Below are positions 24,796 through 33,315 of a stretch of DNA of 64,000 nucleotides, in pieces. The DNA is from Acidianus infernus (lineage in GTDB: Archaea > Thermoproteota > Thermoprotei_A > Sulfolobales > Sulfolobaceae). Numbering within the stretch: position 1 is the first letter of the stretch; each line of letters starts with the position of its first letter. The stretch lies in contig NZ_WFIY01000004.1 in NCBI RefSeq assembly GCF_009729545.1, positions 1,028,001 to 1,092,000 of the forward strand, read 5' to 3'. Under the pieces are notes generated by a model. That model was not told the origin of the DNA and did not search any database. It saw nothing but the letters and a program-made list of their open reading frames with translations. A program made the position numbers and the translations under genes.

Positions 24796-25243
24796 GGGTT
24801 ATTTAGGTCACGTAAAAATAGATAAGGAAGGCAAGGTTATAGAGTCTAACGTAGATAACGCTGAGGAAATTGCAAAAATTCTAAAATTTAATGTAGAAAA
24901 AGGTAATCAAGAAGCTAAAGAATTAGGATTTAATAAAATCAACGGCTTCGCAATGTTCGGCTCAACAAAAAGTTTAACCTTTATGAAAGATACAGCACTC
25001 CTAGTGGATAATAAAAAGGCCGATTGGCAGGAACTATTTACCACCTATACATACGTAAAATCATGGCTCATAGGAGGAATAGCATTACTCGTCTTGTCGT
25101 TAATATTGTATTACCTTGCAATATTTACTCCCTATATGGATTACTTCGCTCCAGAACCCAGATTTTACACGCCCACAATATTATTGCTAATTTCTGTCTT
25201 TATGCTAGTCTTATCAAAATCGAAGTATAGCTATAGGCTGTAG
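24782..25243 (+). CDS. DUF2173-like protein with C-terminal membrane helices
   Basis: Residues 1-95 repeat the layout of the preceding protein (VKGYLGHVKIDKEGKVIESN, KINGFAMFGSTKSLTFMKDT, ALLVDNKKADWQELFTTYTY), and residues about 96-150 add two membrane helices (LIGGIALLVLSLILYYLAIF and TPTILLLISVFMLVL). It therefore looks like a duplicated and membrane-tethered form of its neighbour. The reading frames overlap by 14 bases. It is convergent with a run of membrane protein genes belonging to the SoxL operon. Function is unknown. Confidence 0.65.
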   Translation: MKRVKGYLGHVKIDKEGKVIESNVDNAEEIAKILKFNVEKGNQEAKELGFNKINGFAMFGSTKSLTFMKDTALLVDNKKADWQELFTTYTYVKSWLIGGIALLVLSLILYYLAIFTPYMDYFAPEPRFYTPTILLLISVFMLVLSKSKYSYRL

Positions 25244-25266
25244 TGAAGATACTCTTTTTCTTTTTC

Positions 25267-25791
25267 TCATTTAATTTGAGGTAATGGTAAGAAAGATACT
25301 CCTAGAATCATGAAAATTACTGATAAAGTTAGTAATATTGCCCCGAGCTTAGAGTAAAAAGATAATTTACTCTTCAGCACGTTAAGCTCTTCAATTGAAG
25401 AAGGGTCTATTGACCTGTAAGCCTTAAATATTCTCTCAAATAGAAATGCAATATTAAGCCCAATAAAAAACCCTGCCAAACCTAGAATACCTCCTACAAG
25501 TATTGAAAATCCCCATCCAGTAAGCAAAGCTTTCTGAACTTCCTGTACACCTCCGTCTTTATAGTATCCTATCATATAGTGAATGAATTCTCCCGCTCCG
25601 AAAACTACTGTTATCATACCGGTAGATTCTATAAATGAAACAAGAGACGGAAACAATGAAGTTAAAATTTCCTCCTCTCTTTCTAACTTTTCCAATTTTG
25701 GAAAGAATAATCCAAAGAGTAAGATCGCTCCATAATATATCATACCGAAAAAACCGTGAATTACGTTTAAAATAAAATTTATTGGAACCAA
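25267..25791 (-). CDS. Four-helix membrane protein in the SoxL operon
   Basis: I do not recognise a named family. The protein has about four membrane helices: residues 8-30, 50-72 (containing VVFGAGEFIHYMIGY with a His in the membrane), 92-114 and 145-168. The in-membrane His residues could hold heme or metal, which would suit a place in the respiratory module. It is the last gene of a minus-strand run that begins with the Rieske protein, 9 bases after the preceding gene. A role in assembly or as an accessory oxidase subunit is inference. Confidence 0.6.
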   Translation of the reverse strand: MVPINFILNVIHGFFGMIYYGAILLFGLFFPKLEKLEREEEILTSLFPSLVSFIESTGMITVVFGAGEFIHYMIGYYKDGGVQEVQKALLTGWGFSILVGGILGLAGFFIGLNIAFLFERIFKAYRSIDPSSIEELNVLKSKLSFYSKLGAILLTLSVIFMILGVSFLPLPQIK

Positions 25792-25800
25792 ACCTATCGC

Positions 25801-26223
25801 CTAAAGAGAATATACTAATGCGCCTACGGAAGAGATTATAGCAATCATGAAAGATATAGCCATTAAGTAAGAGAAGTCGTAATTATAGGTAGCGTAAAAA
25901 GCTAAACCGCCTGCAGCAGCTAAGCCAACAAATATTGCGGTTATTAATCCAAAGTAAAATAAATCCTTCCTATTGCTCAAGTAAGTTAAAGAAAATAAAA
26001 GAATTGCACCTAACCCGCTAAGTAAGGCAAGGCTTAAGTGAGCAGAAAGTATTGCAGCCATCCATGCTTCTTTTATTGGAAATTGGTCGTTGAGTAAAGT
26101 TGTTACTCCAGCTATGAAAGCCCCCATGAGTAAGATTGTTTCTATAGTTGAAGCAATTAATACTGGGTTATTTCTACTAACTTGCGAAGCCATGTCTCCT
26201 CTAGATAAAATTGTATTAACCAT
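25801..26223 (-). CDS. Four-helix membrane protein in the SoxL operon
   Basis: This is a 140-residue, almost wholly hydrophobic protein with four predicted helices (NPVLIASTIETILLMGAFIA, MAAILSAHLSLALLSGLGAI, FYFGLITAIFVGLAAAGGLA and SYLMAISFMIAIISSVGALV). The pattern of a His within the second helix (SAHLSLA) resembles small cytochrome-oxidase accessory proteins, but no family can be named. It is preceded 40 bases upstream by another membrane protein gene and followed after 9 bases by a third. Its role probably belongs to the neighbouring quinol oxidase. Confidence 0.6.
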   Translation of the reverse strand: MVNTILSRGDMASQVSRNNPVLIASTIETILLMGAFIAGVTTLLNDQFPIKEAWMAAILSAHLSLALLSGLGAILLFSLTYLSNRKDLFYFGLITAIFVGLAAAGGLAFYATYNYDFSYLMAISFMIAIISSVGALVYSL

Positions 26224-26263
26224 TAAATAAATCTTCCATCAAAAATTTCGAATTAAAAAAGAT

Positions 26264-26725
26264 TTATCTTCTTAAAGAATAAAAGAATAATGCAGAAGTA
26301 AATGCTATTGTGAAAACAAACCCTGTACCCATGCCTATTGCATAGCACGGAGTAGAAAATCCTCCGAAGTAAAATAGACCTTCAAACGCCGCACCTAAGA
26401 CAGATAAGATATCAAGAACTGCAAGAATCCTTAAAATTAAGTTATTGCTCCTAGTAGTAGAGCCGTATAATGAGATTGCCAGCACAGTATCTATAGCAGC
26501 AGCGTAAATGTGCGCAGTTATAGGATAACCTGACAACGGTAATTTGTACACTGCAATTTCCATTCCTGCAACGTAAGTTATTATTAAGCTAAGCAATTCC
26601 CCTAAAGCTAAAGCCGGAGTATAATAATTTCTAGACAATAAACTACTCACGTTTTCGTACATGTTTAATATCCTTGAGCTCATCATTATATTTATCGAAT
26701 TTAAACTTAAAAAGTCTAGTTTCAA
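26264..26725 (-). CDS. Four-helix membrane protein in the SoxL operon
   Basis: This is a 153-residue membrane protein with about four helices, including ALALGELLSLIITYVAGMEI, PITAHIYAAAIDTVLAISLY, ILRILAVLDILSVLGAAFEG and GMGTGFVFTIAFTSALFFYS. Its layout is similar to that of the next gene downstream, which suggests an old duplication. Only three bases separate it from the small membrane protein gene before it. I do not recognise a family; association with the oxidase is inferred from the operon. Confidence 0.6.
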   Translation of the reverse strand: MKLDFLSLNSINIMMSSRILNMYENVSSLLSRNYYTPALALGELLSLIITYVAGMEIAVYKLPLSGYPITAHIYAAAIDTVLAISLYGSTTRSNNLILRILAVLDILSVLGAAFEGLFYFGGFSTPCYAIGMGTGFVFTIAFTSALFFYSLRR

Positions 26726-26728
26726 AAG

Positions 26729-26911
26729 TTAGTAAAAATCTTTAAAGAATATAAAGAAAAACGATAACGATGCTAGAATTATATAAATTGCCGCATCAAC
26801 AATTGTAGCGTCATTGGCTCCTATCAGTGAAGGCAGGAATAGGTTAAGCGGTATTGATATAATGAAGAAGAATATCATGACAATTATTACCAAATTAAGT
26901 CTCAAATTCAT
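26729..26911 (-). CDS. Small two-helix membrane protein
   Basis: This is a 60-residue protein with two membrane helices (LVIIVMIFFFIISIPLNLFL and VDAAIYIILASLSFFFIFFK). It lies in the SoxL operon between a 41-residue and a 153-residue membrane protein, with gaps of 37 and 3 bases. Small hydrophobic subunits of this size accompany Sulfolobales terminal oxidases (the SoxD/SoxD' and DoxE/DoxF types), so an oxidase subunit is the best guess. Confidence 0.5.
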   Translation of the reverse strand: MNLRLNLVIIVMIFFFIISIPLNLFLPSLIGANDATIVDAAIYIILASLSFFFIFFKDFY

Positions 26912-26948
26912 AAAAAGATATAAAAATAAAGTTACTTATAAGATTTTC

Positions 26949-27074
26949 TTATAAAAGAGTTGCGATCAGATTTACTGGAGACGAATCCCATAAGATAGTA
27001 TAAATTATGAAAGCTGCTAAAGCCGCAGTTGCAAGGAATATTAGGGAAACTATTGCAATACCCAACCTGCTCAT
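26949..27074 (-). CDS. 41-residue membrane protein, SoxD-like
   Basis: The frame MSRLGIAIVSLIFLATAALA continues through AFIIYTILWDSSPVNLIATL to a stop at 26949. It gives one long or two short membrane helices. The ATG lies one base after the Rieske gene's stop, so the gene is translationally coupled to SoxL. Sulfolobus acidocaldarius SoxD, as I remember it, is a polypeptide of about 39 residues from the same oxidase complex, which makes this a SoxD-type candidate; length and context are the only support. A GTG at 27083 is an alternative start. Confidence 0.5.
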   Translation of the reverse strand: MSRLGIAIVSLIFLATAALAAFIIYTILWDSSPVNLIATLL

Positions 27075-27075
27075 G

Positions 27076-28065
27076 TCACTCACCTTGGAATGGATTACCA
27101 TAATCCTGGATTTTAGTATAACAATCAGTAGGCTTTTTACCCTTTGAAAGTAAAAACTTTGGGCATTCGGTATTTTCATTATAAGAATCTAAGTAAGCTG
27201 CCCCCTCTAGATCCGAAGTGTGATCCATTATAGGCGGGGCATTAGTATTCATTGATATCGCATATAAATAATCAGTATTAGGATCCCAGTAAAGTTGAAC
27301 GTAAGGTAAAGGTCTAACGGTTGGTCCAGTTATGACTGCAGCACCGTGCCAAGGATCGTAAGTGGAACCGTGACAATCGCAGTGTATTACGCTCTTGGCT
27401 CCTACACTTATTGCAGCTTGATATGCTGAAGGAGGTAGGAAGTCTGGAACTACCCCTCCAGGCTTAAAATACTGCGGTGGGTAAAAGTGAATTTCAGGAG
27501 GAGTACAACCTAAATGCTGACAAATTGCACTATATGCAACTATCGATTTATGAGGCCCTACCCCTCCAGGGAAATAATACGTCTTACCGGTCTGCGGTAT
27601 AAGAACGTTAGTTGGCGGGATTTCTACCGGGTTATTATTCTCGTCACCCATGTTGATTAGGAAAGTTATATCGCCTAGCATCGGATATTCAAAAAGTAAT
27701 ATTTCTGGATCGTTTACCGGAATCTTTGAAGCCTCTATAGGAACTCCATCAGAATTTACTATTATCATCCAAGGGAACTTCTTCAGCGTAACTTCCTCAG
27801 GATTTAAGGAATTAATTAACGGAACTGCAGAGGCCACGGCTATTACACCAATTCCAATTAATAGACCTTTCAGGAAAGCCCTCTTTGAGGGGTCTAGAGG
27901 GCCTACGTTCTTTTCCGCATAATCTATAAGGTAATCCTTGCCCTCCTTCATGAACTTCTTTTCGTCGAACCTTGTTTCCTTATTCCTCATTTTCCACAAA
28001 AGTCTCTTGGCAAAGATGAAGTCATCCCTTTTTATGATAATTTTAACTGGGTTCATCATGATCAA
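27076..28065 (-). CDS. soxL: Rieske iron-sulfur protein (SoxL type)
   Basis: This is a membrane-anchored [2Fe-2S] protein passing electrons from quinol. The two ligand boxes are CQHLGC (Cys182, His184, disulfide Cys187) and CDCHGS (Cys229, Cys231, His232). About 41 residues lie between them, the long insertion seen in Sulfolobales Rieske proteins. A hydrophobic helix at residues about 62-85, preceded by SKRAFLKG, anchors it and could serve as a twin-arginine-like export signal, although only Lys-Arg is present. It heads an operon of small membrane proteins and is divergent from soxABC, 225 bases away. Starts at 28065 and 28056 are equally possible. Confidence 0.9.
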   Translation of the reverse strand: MIMMNPVKIIIKRDDFIFAKRLLWKMRNKETRFDEKKFMKEGKDYLIDYAEKNVGPLDPSKRAFLKGLLIGIGVIAVASAVPLINSLNPEEVTLKKFPWMIIVNSDGVPIEASKIPVNDPEILLFEYPMLGDITFLINMGDENNNPVEIPPTNVLIPQTGKTYYFPGGVGPHKSIVAYSAICQHLGCTPPEIHFYPPQYFKPGGVVPDFLPPSAYQAAISVGAKSVIHCDCHGSTYDPWHGAAVITGPTVRPLPYVQLYWDPNTDYLYAISMNTNAPPIMDHTSDLEGAAYLDSYNENTECPKFLLSKGKKPTDCYTKIQDYGNPFQGE

Positions 28066-28262
28066 CTATTTTTTATGATAATAAAAACTTTTCTACTTTT
28101 CGTATTTTATCTAATTTAGGTTTATAGAGATAATTTTGAAAAATAAAAATGTTTTAATCAGTTTAATCTACTTATCCAAAGTTAATATATTAAATTTAGA
28201 AAAGTTTATTTCTTAATATATTCTTGATGTTATTGAAAACTTCATAGTTATTAAAAAATATG

Positions 28263-28269
28263 TTTATAA
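28263..28269 (+). promoter_or_regulatory. TATA box of the soxABC operon
   Basis: TTTATAA at 28263-28269 is centred 25 bases before the soxA ATG, which fits a leaderless transcript. It is the clearest TATA-like run in the divergent region shared with soxL. Confidence 0.5.
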
Positions 28270-28290
28270 GTTTGCATAGCAAGAAATATC

Positions 28291-28812
28291 ATGATAAAAA
28301 TGATGGGCAAAATAAAGGAACATGCAGAGCTAAGTTGGTTCATAGTAATGATGATCCTAGTTGCAGTATTCGTAGCATGGAACATAAGAGGAATAATAAG
28401 CGGAAGCAGTACAAGTTATAGATACGGCCTACCATTACTCTCCGGTATGCCGAAAGATGCCCAGACCGCCGTAAAATACTTCGATTCTCATCCACCAGTT
28501 AACAGTTCTTGTGAAGTTATCAACGGAATATTAGTAGTAAACATGACAGTAACCCAACCTGACGGCTTTCACCCCGACGTGATAAAGGCAAAACCAAATG
28601 AACCTATTGTAATAATTTTAAATTCGCCGCAAGTTATTACCGGATTCTTCTTAAGGCTACCAGACGGCGTAGTTAACGTTAACGCAGTCCCAGGATACGT
28701 TAGCTACGTCTATTTCGTTGCACCCAGTTCCCCGGGTAATTACACTTGGAGAGAACCGGAGTACGCTTGCTATAATTACTCCTACTGGACCGGTACGCTG
28801 GAGGTGAGTTGA
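28291..28812 (+). CDS. soxA: Quinol oxidase subunit II, Cu-A-less (SoxA)
   Basis: This is subunit II of the SoxABCD-type terminal oxidase. One membrane anchor (LSWFIVMMILVAVFVAW, residues about 12-30) is followed by a periplasm-side cupredoxin fold that begins VVNMTVTQPDGFHPDVIKAK and PIVIILNSPQVITGFFLRLP. The stretch corresponding to the Cu-A loop (SSPGNYTWREPEYACYNYSY) has one cysteine and lacks the paired Cys, His and Met ligands. It therefore cannot bind Cu-A, and the complex should oxidise quinol rather than cytochrome c. The length of 173 residues matches SoxA. One base separates it from soxB. Confidence 0.88.
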   Translation: MIKMMGKIKEHAELSWFIVMMILVAVFVAWNIRGIISGSSTSYRYGLPLLSGMPKDAQTAVKYFDSHPPVNSSCEVINGILVVNMTVTQPDGFHPDVIKAKPNEPIVIILNSPQVITGFFLRLPDGVVNVNAVPGYVSYVYFVAPSSPGNYTWREPEYACYNYSYWTGTLEVS

Positions 28813-28813
28813 G

Positions 28814-30358
28814 ATGAATCCCGTAATTAACAAGGTCATAAAGATTATTAGAATAAACTTAAGTGAATTTAAAGAGAGAGCTACAAAAGTAGCTTATCCA
28901 AAGGATACATTAGGAGTAGTTTGGCTTTACTTACTAGGCGGACTTGCATGGTTAATAATTCTAGGAACGGCAGCAATGAACATGAGGACTTACCTAGTTT
29001 ACAATCAAAATTCGCCACAAGTAGGAGTAATTTACTATACATTGCTAACAATTCACGGATGGTCGGCAATGCTAGGCTTAGTTCCTGATGCCGCATTAGG
29101 TATCATAGCTTATTCAATGTATAAATCCGGGCTAAGTATAGTACACACAAAGGAAATAACTGCAATGTTCTGGGCATCAAATTTAGGCTTAGCTTTTGCA
29201 CTTTTCGGCGGTCCTGACATGGGTTGGTACATGTACCCTCCGTTAGCTATAGAGGATAATTCATTATTCCAAGCTTTCAGGCTTTACCACGGAGCTCTAA
29301 TGGGTGCCGGATACTTAGCGTTAGCAGTAAACAGCGCCGCGGCCTCAATAGCTTCAATAATCCTTGTAGTAGATGCGGTACAAACAAAACCCAAAGATAA
29401 GAAGATCAACATATTCGCCGCCTATGGCGTGGCATTTGCGTTAATCATTGCGTTAACTTTACCTGCATTAACTGCCTCAGAACTTTGGTACGTTCTAGCG
29501 ATATGGGGTTCGGTTAAGGTAGATCCACTATTATGGGTTATCCTATTCTGGTTTTACGGCCATCCGGTAGTATATTACGTTCCTTTCCCCCTCTTTGGGG
29601 CTTTATATTATTATATTCCAATATACGCTGGAAGACCTCTTTACAGTGAAAAGTGGGCTAGGTGGAACATATTCCTACTAGCAATAGGTTCAATGCTAAT
29701 TTGGGTTCACCACTTACAAACTTTCCCGTTACCAGTTTGCTTAAGGGCTTGGATAACAGTCTCAACCCTTGTCCTAGCTTCTGGTTCAGGGTTAACAGTC
29801 CTAAACTTGGGCTTAACAATCCTCTTCTCCAAAGGTTATAATTGGAGAGACCCAATAGGAATGGCTTTCCTTGTAGCTTTAATTGGATTTATAATAGGCG
29901 GAGTGCAGGCATTACCTTTACCGATAAACATCATTAACGGAGTAGTTCACAACACATATTACGTAGTAGGTCACTTTCACTTAGTAATTTGGACTCTCAT
30001 CCTGGTAGGATTTACTGGAGTATTCCTAGACTTGCTAAAGAGCACAAACCCCTCACTAAACTTCAGCCTTAAGGCAAGAAAACTGATGGTTGCAGGCTTA
30101 ATATGGTGGACTGTGCCATTCGTTGCAATAGGATATTTAATGAGCATTGAAGGTTACTTAGGCTTAATAAGGAGAGTAATAGCTTATCCAGCAATGTTTG
30201 TACCTTACATGGAGTTAATATCGTTTTTAGCGGAGGTGGGAATCCCAGGTTTAGTCTTAACAATCTCCACAGCGCTAGGAGAGTTCGTCAAAAGCGAGGT
30301 CAGCACGTCTACCTCAATCTCTGCTCAAGTATTTCCCCCTGGAGTAATGAGGCGATAA
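28814..30358 (+). CDS. soxB: Quinol oxidase subunit I, heme-copper (SoxB)
   Basis: This is the catalytic subunit that reduces oxygen to water and pumps or consumes protons. It has about 12 membrane helices. The low-spin heme ligands are His in TIHGWSAMLG near residue 79 and the second His of VVGHFHLVIW near 398. The Cu-B ligands are GHPVVYYVPFP near 251, with the Tyr that can be crosslinked, and the pair in WVHHLQTFPLP near 300. The A-type Glu of GHPEVY is replaced by Val, which fits a B-type oxidase. The length of 514 residues agrees with SoxB. It lies between soxA and soxC with gaps of one and two bases. Confidence 0.95.
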   Translation: MNPVINKVIKIIRINLSEFKERATKVAYPKDTLGVVWLYLLGGLAWLIILGTAAMNMRTYLVYNQNSPQVGVIYYTLLTIHGWSAMLGLVPDAALGIIAYSMYKSGLSIVHTKEITAMFWASNLGLAFALFGGPDMGWYMYPPLAIEDNSLFQAFRLYHGALMGAGYLALAVNSAAASIASIILVVDAVQTKPKDKKINIFAAYGVAFALIIALTLPALTASELWYVLAIWGSVKVDPLLWVILFWFYGHPVVYYVPFPLFGALYYYIPIYAGRPLYSEKWARWNIFLLAIGSMLIWVHHLQTFPLPVCLRAWITVSTLVLASGSGLTVLNLGLTILFSKGYNWRDPIGMAFLVALIGFIIGGVQALPLPINIINGVVHNTYYVVGHFHLVIWTLILVGFTGVFLDLLKSTNPSLNFSLKARKLMVAGLIWWTVPFVAIGYLMSIEGYLGLIRRVIAYPAMFVPYMELISFLAEVGIPGLVLTISTALGEFVKSEVSTSTSISAQVFPPGVMRR

Positions 30359-30360
30359 AA

Positions 30361-32022
30361 ATGGAGAGGAAGAAAGGATTTCTAGATTCAATATTAGATA
30401 GAATAGGAATAAACGAAGCCCCTCTATTTAGGACTCCGGATTACATGTATAACGTATCCTATTGGCTGGGGGCATTAGTTACTGCTGCTTTCGCTTACAC
30501 TGTAATAACTGGATTAATTCTCCTCCTCCTTTACGAGCCAGCAGCTGCTTACTGTTCGACGGAAAACATAATATATCACGTACCTTACGGCCCAGTACTT
30601 TTATTCAGTCACCTCTACGGAGCTTACATAATGATAGTCCTAGTTTACATACACATGTTCAGGAACTTTTACAAGGGAGCTTATAAGAAGCCTAGAGAAT
30701 TACAATGGGTTACCGGAGTATTACTACTTGCCCTAACCTTAGGGGCGTCGTTCTTCGGTTATAGCCTAGTAGGCGATGTTCTGGGAATTGACGCAGTGGA
30801 TATAGGCTCATCGCTTTTAATAGGTACGGGCTTCCCCGGTGCAACTACTATAGTTGGTTGGCTATTCGGCCCGGGCATTGATGCCGTGCAATCGAGCAAC
30901 CCAATAGTGAGGAGTGAGTTCTTCGATAGGATATTGGGTTGGCACATTATAATGGTAGCATTAATAGGCCTACTCTTCGCGTTCCATTTAATGTTAGCAG
31001 AGAGGTACGGAATGACACCTTCAGCAAAGGAGAAGCCTAGAGTCCCGGCTTTTTATACTAAAGAAGAGCAGGAAAAGTTTAACCCCTGGTGGCCTAGGAA
31101 CTTCGTTTACATGCTATCTGTAGTTTTAATGACCTGGGGAGTTATATTGATAGTTCCTAACGTTTTAGCTAACATAAACGGGGCAACAATTCTAGGGCAT
31201 AAAATAACTCTTCCCTTGGTAATTAACCCGTATCCTGCTCCTCAAGCTTTTACTACTGCCGCCGAGCATACTGCTCCATACCCGCCATGGTTCTTCCTAT
31301 TCCTTTACAAGTTCGTAGACTTCCTATTGCCTAATGGTCTGCCGTTATTGCCGTCAATGGTCATAGCAATTCTTATTATAGGACTTGTAGTATTAATGCT
31401 AATTCCATTTTTCGAGAACAGCGAACTAATGTTCATAAGCAGTAGAAAATTCTGGACGTGGGTTATGTCAGTATTAGCTTATTCGCTAGTTGCATTATCA
31501 ATCTGGGGTTACCTAGAGCCCGGAGTCCCTGCACCTTTTACCCAACAGGTAGAGATCATTGGAATACCTGCAATCATTCTCGCTATCATAATTTACTTAA
31601 TACCGTCTAAGAAGAAGAAGGAAGTAAGTGCCACCAAACCTTTTGGGCCTTTATCAATTCTGGGTACTTCGGTCTCAGTATTGCTTTTTGCAGGGACTTT
31701 AGGAGATTTCTTAATATATCCTTCACTACTCGGCTTGCTAATGTTACTACCTCTAGGTGTAATGGTTTATCATTACGTGACGAGGATGGTTAGGATAATT
31801 AATTCGGCAAACCTGGGAGGAGGATATTCCCTAAGTAAGAAAGCAGCATTCGTAGGAATTCCAGTAATATTCGTAATAACAATATTCCTATTTATCCTAC
31901 TTACAAGGATACCAAGCGTAGGTATACAAAGTACTTATGCGGGGATCGATCTGGGAGTAATACTATTCCTCTGGGGTTACGCAATAAACCTTTATCATTA
32001 TTTGGTTTACGTAAAAGAATAA
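30361..32022 (+). CDS. soxC: Cytochrome b subunit of the Sox quinol oxidase (SoxC)
   Basis: This is a cytochrome-b-like subunit of the SoxABCD supercomplex, binding two b-type (As) hemes. The heme-ligand pairs are visible in helices II and IV as HLYGAYIMIVLVYIH near residue 83 and HIIMVALIGLLFAFH near 198, each with 13 residues between the His. A PEWY-like motif of the quinol site appears as YPPWFFLFLYKF near 313. About 12 hydrophobic segments are present over 553 residues, more than the eight of mitochondrial cytochrome b, as expected for SoxC. It ends the soxABC operon; a T-rich stretch follows the stop. Together with the Rieske protein it makes a bc-complex-like quinol path into SoxB. Confidence 0.92.
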   Translation: MERKKGFLDSILDRIGINEAPLFRTPDYMYNVSYWLGALVTAAFAYTVITGLILLLLYEPAAAYCSTENIIYHVPYGPVLLFSHLYGAYIMIVLVYIHMFRNFYKGAYKKPRELQWVTGVLLLALTLGASFFGYSLVGDVLGIDAVDIGSSLLIGTGFPGATTIVGWLFGPGIDAVQSSNPIVRSEFFDRILGWHIIMVALIGLLFAFHLMLAERYGMTPSAKEKPRVPAFYTKEEQEKFNPWWPRNFVYMLSVVLMTWGVILIVPNVLANINGATILGHKITLPLVINPYPAPQAFTTAAEHTAPYPPWFFLFLYKFVDFLLPNGLPLLPSMVIAILIIGLVVLMLIPFFENSELMFISSRKFWTWVMSVLAYSLVALSIWGYLEPGVPAPFTQQVEIIGIPAIILAIIIYLIPSKKKKEVSATKPFGPLSILGTSVSVLLFAGTLGDFLIYPSLLGLLMLLPLGVMVYHYVTRMVRIINSANLGGGYSLSKKAAFVGIPVIFVITIFLFILLTRIPSVGIQSTYAGIDLGVILFLWGYAINLYHYLVYVKE

Positions 32023-32261
32023 TACACCTTTTTTATTTCGCAAGCTACTTAATTGTTTAATATCCTTCCTCATTTTTTCTCAGTTAAATACAAGTTTTTC
32101 ACTTGAGGTTTACTGATCAATTTCCACTGTTCCCTCCTCTTACGTATAGGATATGTTTAAAATTCGCTTCAGTTGGTCATAAGTTATAACTCACTTTCTA
32201 CAATACGTATCCGGTCTTCTGTATACAGTCAGTTAATAAATGTCCAAGAAAATATTATATT
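32023..32261. other. Spacer after soxC with T-rich terminator
   Basis: CACCTTTTTTATTTCG at about 32027-32042 directly follows the soxC stop and is a plausible oligo-T terminator. The remaining AT-rich sequence holds the promoter of the oxidoreductase gene; no gene is visible. Confidence 0.4.
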
Positions 32262-33176
32262 ATGAAGGTTGCAGTAGTAGGGTGTAACGGTTGGGGCAAA
32301 GTTCATCTACACGCATTAAGGAAAATAGGGGCAGAATATTATGTATTTAGCAGAGACGAAGAGAAAGCCAAGGAATGCATGAAAAAATACGACGCAAAAG
32401 CTTACTTCACTAAATACGAGGATGTATTGAAGTCAGACGTAGACGTAATAGACTTAGTAGTAAGCCACGATAAGCATTTTGAAATGGGAATAGAAGCCAT
32501 GAAGGCCGGTAAACATTTAATGCTTGAAAAGCCTATTGCGAGAACAGTTGAAGAGGCTAAAGGATTAATAAATTTCTCTAGGGAGAAAGGTGTAAAGTTA
32601 ATGGTTTTAGAACAGTATTATTTCGACTCTACGGTTAGAAAAGCTAAGGAATTATTACCCAACTTGGGTAAGCTGGCTCTAATACTTGTTAGGTCAACCC
32701 ACTTTAATCAACCAAAGGGATGGAGGGCAGTAAAGGAAAAAATGGGAGGTGGAGCATTAATTGACGGTGGAGTGCATTTCATTGACACTTTACTTAACTT
32801 TGGAGGAGAATACGAGGAAATTAAGTCTTTCTGTGGAAATTATTTCTCAAATATGGAAGGAGAAGATACTACGATAGCGTCATTTAAATTCACGGGAGGA
32901 CATTTAGGATTATTAATTTATAGTTGGTCTACTAAAAACCCTCCTAGAGTTCCTGCCTTCGAAATATATGGAGAGAATGGGAGCCTCATAGAAGATCCCA
33001 ACAGTAGAGTTCCAGGTAAACCGTACGGAGACATAATTTTTAACGGAGAAAGAATTGAGGTTGAAAAGGTCGATCCTATAGAGGTTGAGCTCAGAGAGTT
33101 TTTGAAAGCCGTAGAAAACAATACAGAAGTTCCAATGAAACCTGAAATTGCTTTAAGAGATTTGGAAGCGTCCTGA
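32262..33176 (+). CDS. Gfo/Idh/MocA family NAD(P)-dependent oxidoreductase
   Basis: The N-terminus is a Rossmann fold (VAVVGCNGWGKVHLHALRKI), followed by the family motif MLEKPIARTVEEAK with the catalytic Glu-Lys-Pro near residue 90. GGGALIDGGVHFIDTLLNFG near 164 contains the conserved Asp and His of the active site. Substrates of the family are sugars, inositols and related compounds; nothing nearby decides the substrate. The protein ends after ALRDLEAS, shorter than many relatives, which continue one more helix. The C-terminus may be slightly truncated. Single gene after the soxABC operon, with about 240 bases of AT-rich spacer. Confidence 0.87.
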   Translation: MKVAVVGCNGWGKVHLHALRKIGAEYYVFSRDEEKAKECMKKYDAKAYFTKYEDVLKSDVDVIDLVVSHDKHFEMGIEAMKAGKHLMLEKPIARTVEEAKGLINFSREKGVKLMVLEQYYFDSTVRKAKELLPNLGKLALILVRSTHFNQPKGWRAVKEKMGGGALIDGGVHFIDTLLNFGGEYEEIKSFCGNYFSNMEGEDTTIASFKFTGGHLGLLIYSWSTKNPPRVPAFEIYGENGSLIEDPNSRVPGKPYGDIIFNGERIEVEKVDPIEVELREFLKAVENNTEVPMKPEIALRDLEAS

Positions 33177-33315
33177 AAATATACTACAAGTGCAATATTT
33201 AATTAAAGTAAATTCATTTTTAAGCTTTAATTTTTCCTATAAATAATGTAAGCCAGTTTTCAATTGATGATTCAAAATTTATAACTCCAAAAAGGAGATT
33301 GAGTATTTTATTTCT

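Noticed and set aside
24487..32022. Assignment of the oxidase locus to a fox (iron oxidation) or SoxM cluster.
   Set aside because: Gene sizes and order (Rieske divergent from short subunit II, subunit I, cytochrome b) fit SoxABC-SoxL, and no sulfocyanin or fused subunit I/III is present.
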